Shown here one piece after another: positions 59,814-64,000 of a stretch of 64,000 nt of DNA. Location: NCBI RefSeq assembly GCF_004365705.1, contig NZ_SOBN01000001.1, positions 1,938,555 to 2,002,554 on the forward strand, given 5' to 3'. Below the pieces are notes generated by a model. The model was not told the DNA's origin. It worked only from the letters and a program-made list of their open reading frames with translations, and did not search any database. Position numbers and translations under genes: made by a program. How positions within the stretch are numbered: position 1 is the stretch's first letter; each line of letters opens with the position of its first letter. The stretch comes from Streptomyces sp. 846.5 (GTDB lineage Bacteria > Actinomycetota > Actinomycetes > Streptomycetales > Streptomycetaceae).

Positions 59814-61322
59814 ATGACGCTTCGGAGTTTCCTCGGACTGATCAAAGAACGCTGGAAGCTCGTCATCGTCGTAACACTCCTCGCCGCAGCGATGAGCGTC
59901 GTCGTGACCGAGCGAACCACCCGGATGTACGCCTCGAGTCTTTCCTTCTTCGTCTCCGCACAGACCGACTCGTCCAACGTCATCCAGGCCTACCAGGCCA
60001 ATCTGCTGTCTCAGCAGAAGGTTCAGTCGTACGCCAATCTGCTGACCGGCCACGTGCTCGCGGCGGCGGTCGTGCAGGCAACGGGACTGCCCATCTCCGC
60101 GGCCGAGTTGCAGTCGCGGATCTCCGCGCAGGCGGTGCCACAGACCGTGCTGCTGCGCGCCACCGTGACCAGCGGGTCACCGAGACAGGCGCAGCAGATC
60201 GGACGGGCGATCGCCGCGATCTTCCCAGATCAGATCAACAGTCTCGAACACACCGCCACCGGGAAGACCTCGACCGCGGTGGTCCAAGTGGTCGAGCCGC
60301 CCAGCTATTCGGCCGTGCCCGTCTCACCGAAACCGATCCGCAATGTGTCCGCCGGGCTCGCCCTGGGTCTGCTGGCCGGCCTGGCACTGGCCGCCGCCGC
60401 ACGCTCGCTCGACACGTCGCTGAAGACCTCGGACCAGGTCAGTCAGGTCCTCGGTGGCAAACCTGTGCTCGGGCTCATCCCGTACGACCCGGCCGCCCGC
60501 AACAACCCGCTGCTCAACGAGGACCAACTGGGCTGTGCGCGTATGGAGGCGTTCCGCAAGCTCCGGATCAGCTTCGGCTTCGTCGAGGTGGACAAGCCGC
60601 GCAAGGTCATCATGTTCACCAGCGCGGTGCCGAAGGACGGCAAGAGCACCACCGTCTGCAACCTCGGAATCGCGCTGGCCACCGTCGGCACCCGGACCGT
60701 CGTCGTCGACTGCGACATGCGGCGGCCCCAGGTCGGTCGATACCTCGGTCTGCCCAACGGGGCCGGCCTGACGGACGTGCTTCTCGACCGAGCACGTCTG
60801 GAGGACGTCGTCCAGAGCTGGGGCGACGACGGCCTCGACGTGCTGACGACCGGAATGCTGCCGCCCAACCCGGGCGATCTGCTGGGGTCGCGAAAAATGG
60901 AGCAGCTGATCGAGAATCTGCGGGCACGCTACGAGGTCGTGCTGCTGGACATGCCGCCCGTCCTGGCGCTCGCGGACGCGGCCGCGGCCGGCCAGTACTG
61001 CGACGGCGCGATCCTGGTGACCCGCCACGGCCGGACCAGAGCCGCACAGTTGCGCCGTGTCTGCGAATCGCTGACGTCCGCCGGCACCCCGGTTCTGGCC
61101 GGGGTACTGAACATGGTGCGCTCCCGCGACAACGGCGGCGGCCGGTACAACTACGGTTACGGCTACTACCAGGCCGACAAGGCCCAGCGGGACGGAGTCC
61201 GGGTGGGCGTGCACACCCAACCCGCCCGAGCCGATGCGGGGGCCCCGACGCAGCTCCCGCAGGACCTGGATCTTGCCGGGGGCCGCGCGCTGACGTCTGA
61301 CGCGGCACCGCCGGCAGTCTGA
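59814..61322 (+). CDS. Wzz-type chain-length regulator fused to BY-kinase
   Basis: The 502-residue protein starts at ATG 59814. Two membrane segments (about 16-32 and 178-196) enclose an outer Wzz domain. The cytoplasmic tyrosine kinase follows, with Walker A SAVPKDGKST (270-279), Walker A' VVVDCDM (296-302) and Walker B VLLDM (376-380). A tyrosine cluster RYNYGYGYY (444-452) is the likely autophosphorylation site. BY-kinases govern polymer length and export in Wzy pathways. The LMW phosphatase encoded next would reverse the phosphorylation. Confidence 0.95.
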   Translation: MTLRSFLGLIKERWKLVIVVTLLAAAMSVVVTERTTRMYASSLSFFVSAQTDSSNVIQAYQANLLSQQKVQSYANLLTGHVLAAAVVQATGLPISAAELQSRISAQAVPQTVLLRATVTSGSPRQAQQIGRAIAAIFPDQINSLEHTATGKTSTAVVQVVEPPSYSAVPVSPKPIRNVSAGLALGLLAGLALAAAARSLDTSLKTSDQVSQVLGGKPVLGLIPYDPAARNNPLLNEDQLGCARMEAFRKLRISFGFVEVDKPRKVIMFTSAVPKDGKSTTVCNLGIALATVGTRTVVVDCDMRRPQVGRYLGLPNGAGLTDVLLDRARLEDVVQSWGDDGLDVLTTGMLPPNPGDLLGSRKMEQLIENLRARYEVVLLDMPPVLALADAAAAGQYCDGAILVTRHGRTRAAQLRRVCESLTSAGTPVLAGVLNMVRSRDNGGGRYNYGYGYYQADKAQRDGVRVGVHTQPARADAGAPTQLPQDLDLAGGRALTSDAAPPAV

Positions 61323-61344
61323 GCTGACGGCGCACACGCCCCCG

Positions 61345-62007
61345 ATGAACACCTTCCAGCTCCGGTTTGTCTGCACCGCGAACTTGTGCCGGTCACCGCT
61401 GGCCGAGCGCATCGCGGTGCACCGCATGCCGCCGACCACGGCCACGCCGCCGTGGCTTGTGGTGACCAGCGCGGGCACCAACGCCCGCAACGGCATGCCG
61501 ATGCATCCACTGGCGGCGTGTCAGCTGACCGAAATCGGCGCCGATCCGGTCGGCTTCAGCAGTCGTCGCCTGACCGCCGCCATGGTGGCCGAGGACGACC
61601 TGGTGCTCACCGCCGACCTGGCGCAACGCGACGCCGTGGTCGCACTGTGCCCAGGAGCGTCCCGACGCACCTTCCTGATCGGCGAGTTCGCCCAACTGGC
61701 GGACCACCCTCAGGTGCCCGTCGACCGCTCCCTGCCACCAGCTGTCGGCGGTGCGCCGACCGAAACACCGGAAAGCCGGGCCCACGCCGCGCGGGCCCTG
61801 GTCGCGACGGCGGCCCGGTACCGGGGCCGGGTGCCCTGGCATGAACCGACCGTCGACGAGATCGCCGACCCGGACGGCAGCGAGGCCACCATGACCGCCT
61901 GCGCCGAGGAGATCGACCGCGCGGTGACCCGGATCATCCTCATCCTCGCCGGCGTGACGCCCACGCCGGCCCCCCTTCCGACGCGAGCAACGGATCAACG
62001 ATCATGA
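61345..62007 (+). CDS. Low-molecular-weight protein-tyrosine phosphatase
   Basis: The 220-residue enzyme has the P-loop [14 protein letters not shown], giving the catalytic Cys10 and Arg16 in CX5R, and the general acid Asp175-Pro176 in DEIADPDG. It is longer than the usual ~150 residues owing to an insert at ~120-160. Its position directly after the BY-kinase follows the Wza-Wzb-Wzc logic: it would dephosphorylate the kinase tyrosine cluster. The ribosome site before ATG 61345 is weak; its end overlaps the next gene. Confidence 0.9.
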   Translation: MNTFQLRFVCTANLCRSPLAERIAVHRMPPTTATPPWLVVTSAGTNARNGMPMHPLAACQLTEIGADPVGFSSRRLTAAMVAEDDLVLTADLAQRDAVVALCPGASRRTFLIGEFAQLADHPQVPVDRSLPPAVGGAPTETPESRAHAARALVATAARYRGRVPWHEPTVDEIADPDGSEATMTACAEEIDRAVTRIILILAGVTPTPAPLPTRATDQRS

Positions 62008-63740
62008 CAACCACACCGACGACCGGCCACCGCACCCCTGACCGGAACGCCGCCACCACTCCCCCACAGCCGCTGATCAGTCCTCCACTGGTCCACCCGA
62101 CCGCGGAGGTCGAACCGGGCGCCTCCGTCGGAGCCGGCACCCGCATCTGGCACCATGCCCAGGTCCGCGCAGGCGCGGTCATCGGCCTGCAGTGCGTGCT
62201 CGGCAAGAATGTCTTCGTCGACGACGGGGTGGTCGTCGGCGATCTGGTCAAGATCCAGAACAATGTCTCGCTCTACCGTGGCGTCCAACTGGCCGACGAG
62301 GTCTTCGTCGGCCCCGCCGCAGTGTTCACCAACGATCTGCGTCCACGCGCAACCGGTCCCTGGCAGGTCCTCGCCACCAAGGTGCACCAGGGAGCCTCCA
62401 TCGGGGCCAACGCCACGATCGTGTGCGGCATCGAGATCGGTGAGCGGGCCATGGTCGGCGCCGGGGCAGTGGTCACCCGGCCGGTGCTCCCGCATCAGCT
62501 GGTCGCCGGAAACCCCGCCCGGCCTCGGGGCTGGGTCTGCGGCTGCGGCACGGTGATCTCCCGCGCCGCGACGCCGCCCGCGCGCCTCGACTGCGACAGC
62601 TGCGCCACGGATGCCGCGAACCCGCCGGCCCGCAAGCGGAACCGCATCCGCATGGGCATGCCCCAACTGGGCACCGAGGAGGAGTCGGCCGTGCTCGCGG
62701 TCATCCGGTCGGGCCGGCTGACCTGCGGTCCACGGGTGGAGGAGTTTGAGCGGGCCTTCGCTGCCGCGCACGGTGCCGCCAACGCGGTCGCGGTCAGCAA
62801 CGGCACGATGGCGCTCGTCGCGGCGCTACGCGCACACGGCATCAGCACCGGTGACGAAGTGATCACCAGCCCGCTGACCTTTGCCGGGACGCTGAGCGCG
62901 CTGCTGGAGGCGGGCACCACGGTGCGCTTCGCCGACATCGGGGACGACTTCCTGCTGGATCCGGGGGCTGTCGCCGCCGCGATCACACCGCGGACCCGGG
63001 CCGTCATGCCGGTCCATCTGTACGGCTTGCCCGCGGACATGACCGCGATCACTGAGCTGGCCGAGCAGCACCGGATCACAGTGATCGCGGACGCCGCGCA
63101 GGCGCACGGCGCGCTGGTTGCCGGGCGGTCCGTCGGCGCCGCCTCGACAGCGGCGTTCTCCCTGTACGGCAGCAAGAACATCACCTGCGGCGAGGGCGGC
63201 GTCGTCACCACCACGGACGACGAGGTCGCCGACCGGCTGCGGCTGATCCGCAATCACGGAATGCGGGGCCGGTACGAACACCTGATGCCGGGCTCGAACT
63301 ACCGCCTCACCGAGCTGCAGGCAGCGATCGCCACCGTCCAACTGGGCCGGCTGCCCGAGATCAACCGGCGGCGGGCCGCACACGCGGCCCAGCTCACCGC
63401 CGGTCTGGCAGACCTCCCAGGGCTCATCACTCCGCGGCAGCCCGCGGACCGCCTGCACGCTTGGCACCAGTACACGGTCCGGCTCACCGGCGAGGCGCAG
63501 ATCGGACGGGACGCCCTGATCACTGCGCTGGAGCGCGACGACATCGAGGCCAGCGTGTTCTATCCCAGGCTGGTCTTCGACTACGACTGCTACCGGGAGC
63601 ATCCCCGGATCGTGCGCGACGCCGTGCCGCGGGCAGAGCTGGCCAGTACTCAGGTACTCTCCCTCCCCGTCCACCCGGGACTGACCACCGCGGACCTCGA
63701 CCGAGTGGTGATCAGCGTGCGGCGCGCACTGGGCGGTTGA
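62004..63740 (+). CDS. Fusion of UDP-sugar N-acetyltransferase (WbpD-like) and DegT aminotransferase (WbpE-like)
   Basis: This 578-residue protein joins two consecutive enzymes. Residues ~28-175 are a left-handed beta-helix acetyltransferase ([56 protein letters not shown]), with a WHH motif supplying the catalytic His. Cys179, Cys181, Cys197 and Cys200 may form a zinc knuckle linking the halves. Residues ~212-578 are a DegT aminotransferase with PLP Lys391 in [14 protein letters not shown] and Asp363 in [10 protein letters not shown]. In the WbpA-B-E-D route the aminotransferase acts just before the acetyltransferase, so the fusion couples them. ATG 62004 overlaps the phosphatase stop. Confidence 0.92.
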   Translation: MTTTPTTGHRTPDRNAATTPPQPLISPPLVHPTAEVEPGASVGAGTRIWHHAQVRAGAVIGLQCVLGKNVFVDDGVVVGDLVKIQNNVSLYRGVQLADEVFVGPAAVFTNDLRPRATGPWQVLATKVHQGASIGANATIVCGIEIGERAMVGAGAVVTRPVLPHQLVAGNPARPRGWVCGCGTVISRAATPPARLDCDSCATDAANPPARKRNRIRMGMPQLGTEEESAVLAVIRSGRLTCGPRVEEFERAFAAAHGAANAVAVSNGTMALVAALRAHGISTGDEVITSPLTFAGTLSALLEAGTTVRFADIGDDFLLDPGAVAAAITPRTRAVMPVHLYGLPADMTAITELAEQHRITVIADAAQAHGALVAGRSVGAASTAAFSLYGSKNITCGEGGVVTTTDDEVADRLRLIRNHGMRGRYEHLMPGSNYRLTELQAAIATVQLGRLPEINRRRAAHAAQLTAGLADLPGLITPRQPADRLHAWHQYTVRLTGEAQIGRDALITALERDDIEASVFYPRLVFDYDCYREHPRIVRDAVPRAELASTQVLSLPVHPGLTTADLDRVVISVRRALGG

Positions 63741-63794
63741 AGACCTCGAACCACCCGGCTGAGCCCTCACCCCCCACCCACCGGTCCGGCGCGC

Positions 63795-64000
63795 TCACGA
63801 GCACCGGGCGGCGACCACCTGGGTGGTCTGCGGCCGCACAAGCGGCTGGACCGGAACCGCCGGGGACAGGGCCGAGGCCGGCTCGCGCAGATGAAGGTCC
63901 ATCTCCCGGGCCTGACCTGGAATCAGTTCGACCTGCGCGGACAGCAGGAGATGACTGCGCTCCACGCTCGGCGACATCAGCAGCGGGCGGCCGTCCAATT
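63795..64000 (-). CDS. C-terminal end of a protein entering from the right edge, possibly DUF4012-like
   Basis: The minus-strand frame is open from the window edge to the stop at 63795. It reads SVERSHLLLSAQVELIPGQA, MDLHLREPASALSP and VPVQPLVRPQTTQVV before ending in ARCS. A VPVQPLVRP-type ending is what I recall for streptomycete DUF4012 proteins found in exopolysaccharide clusters; the assignment is tentative because most of the protein lies outside. It is convergent with the fusion gene. Confidence 0.5.
   Translation of the reverse strand, partial: LDGRPLLMSPSVERSHLLLSAQVELIPGQAREMDLHLREPASALSPAVPVQPLVRPQTTQVVAARCS

Overview
The window is high-GC actinomycete DNA of Streptomyces/Kitasatospora/Streptacidiphilus type. 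Evidence is the GC-saturated third codon positions with long antisense open frames, frequent GTG starts, ATGA/GTGA stop-start couplings, twin-arginine exported proteins, a SigE-family sigma factor, and a double-glycine leader peptide of a kind common in Streptomyces. Everything here was read by eye; no search was run.

Layout. 1-10.4 kb is a carbohydrate-utilisation locus: a DNRLRE/CBM-like secreted protein running off the left edge, two sugar ABC permeases, a solute-binding lipoprotein, a divergent LacI repressor with a palindromic operator, a GH43 beta-xylosidase, a GH42 gene whose catalytic barrel has been lost, an apiosidase-like (DUF4038/DUF5060) protein, and a beheaded SorC-type regulator. 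10.4-13.1 kb holds a decayed Tat-exported protein and an intact, lower-GC parallel beta-helix protein. 13.3-19.2 kb is a patchwork bounded by two near-identical VapBC toxin-antitoxin modules. Between them lie a TetR/SDR pair, a transposase fragment, a GntR regulator, a PPOX F420/FMN protein and the 3' half of a tRNA-Pro; a LuxR DNA-binding tail lies just outside the right copy. This looks like an old integration hotspot.

19.3-32.6 kb carries ordinary chromosomal genes (DUF805, SigE-like sigma factor with a membrane partner, a ricin-type lectin with an unrecognised hydrolase-like domain, DUF1003, a coiled-coil protein, an HdeD gene split by one nonsense codon, a LuxR-LAL regulator, an LRV/HEAT repeat protein) interrupted by dead IS4- and IS1182-type transposases. 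32.6-43.3 kb holds an orphan double-glycine-leader peptide, a dead IS that truncated an acyl-ACP desaturase while leaving its operator, a 1269-residue HTH-STAND NTPase-WD40 protein, a divergent LysR/DMT transporter pair and an IS21-type transposase.

43.3-64 kb is a Wzx/Wzy-dependent exopolysaccharide cluster. It encodes an initiating phosphoglycosyltransferase, three GT4-type glycosyltransferases, a single-chain flippase-polymerase fusion, a Wzz/BY-kinase with its LMW tyrosine phosphatase, and a D-glucuronyl C5-epimerase-like protein. Its precursor genes can be assigned to two pathways: 4,6-dehydratase + aminotransferase + NeuD/PglD acetyltransferase (a diacetamido-trideoxy sugar of bacillosamine type), and UDP-sugar 6-dehydrogenase + Gfo/Idh oxidoreductase + an N-acetyltransferase-aminotransferase fusion + UDP-GlcNAc 2-epimerase (a diacetamido-uronic acid of Man(NAc)2A type). 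This cluster is the most interesting system in the window.
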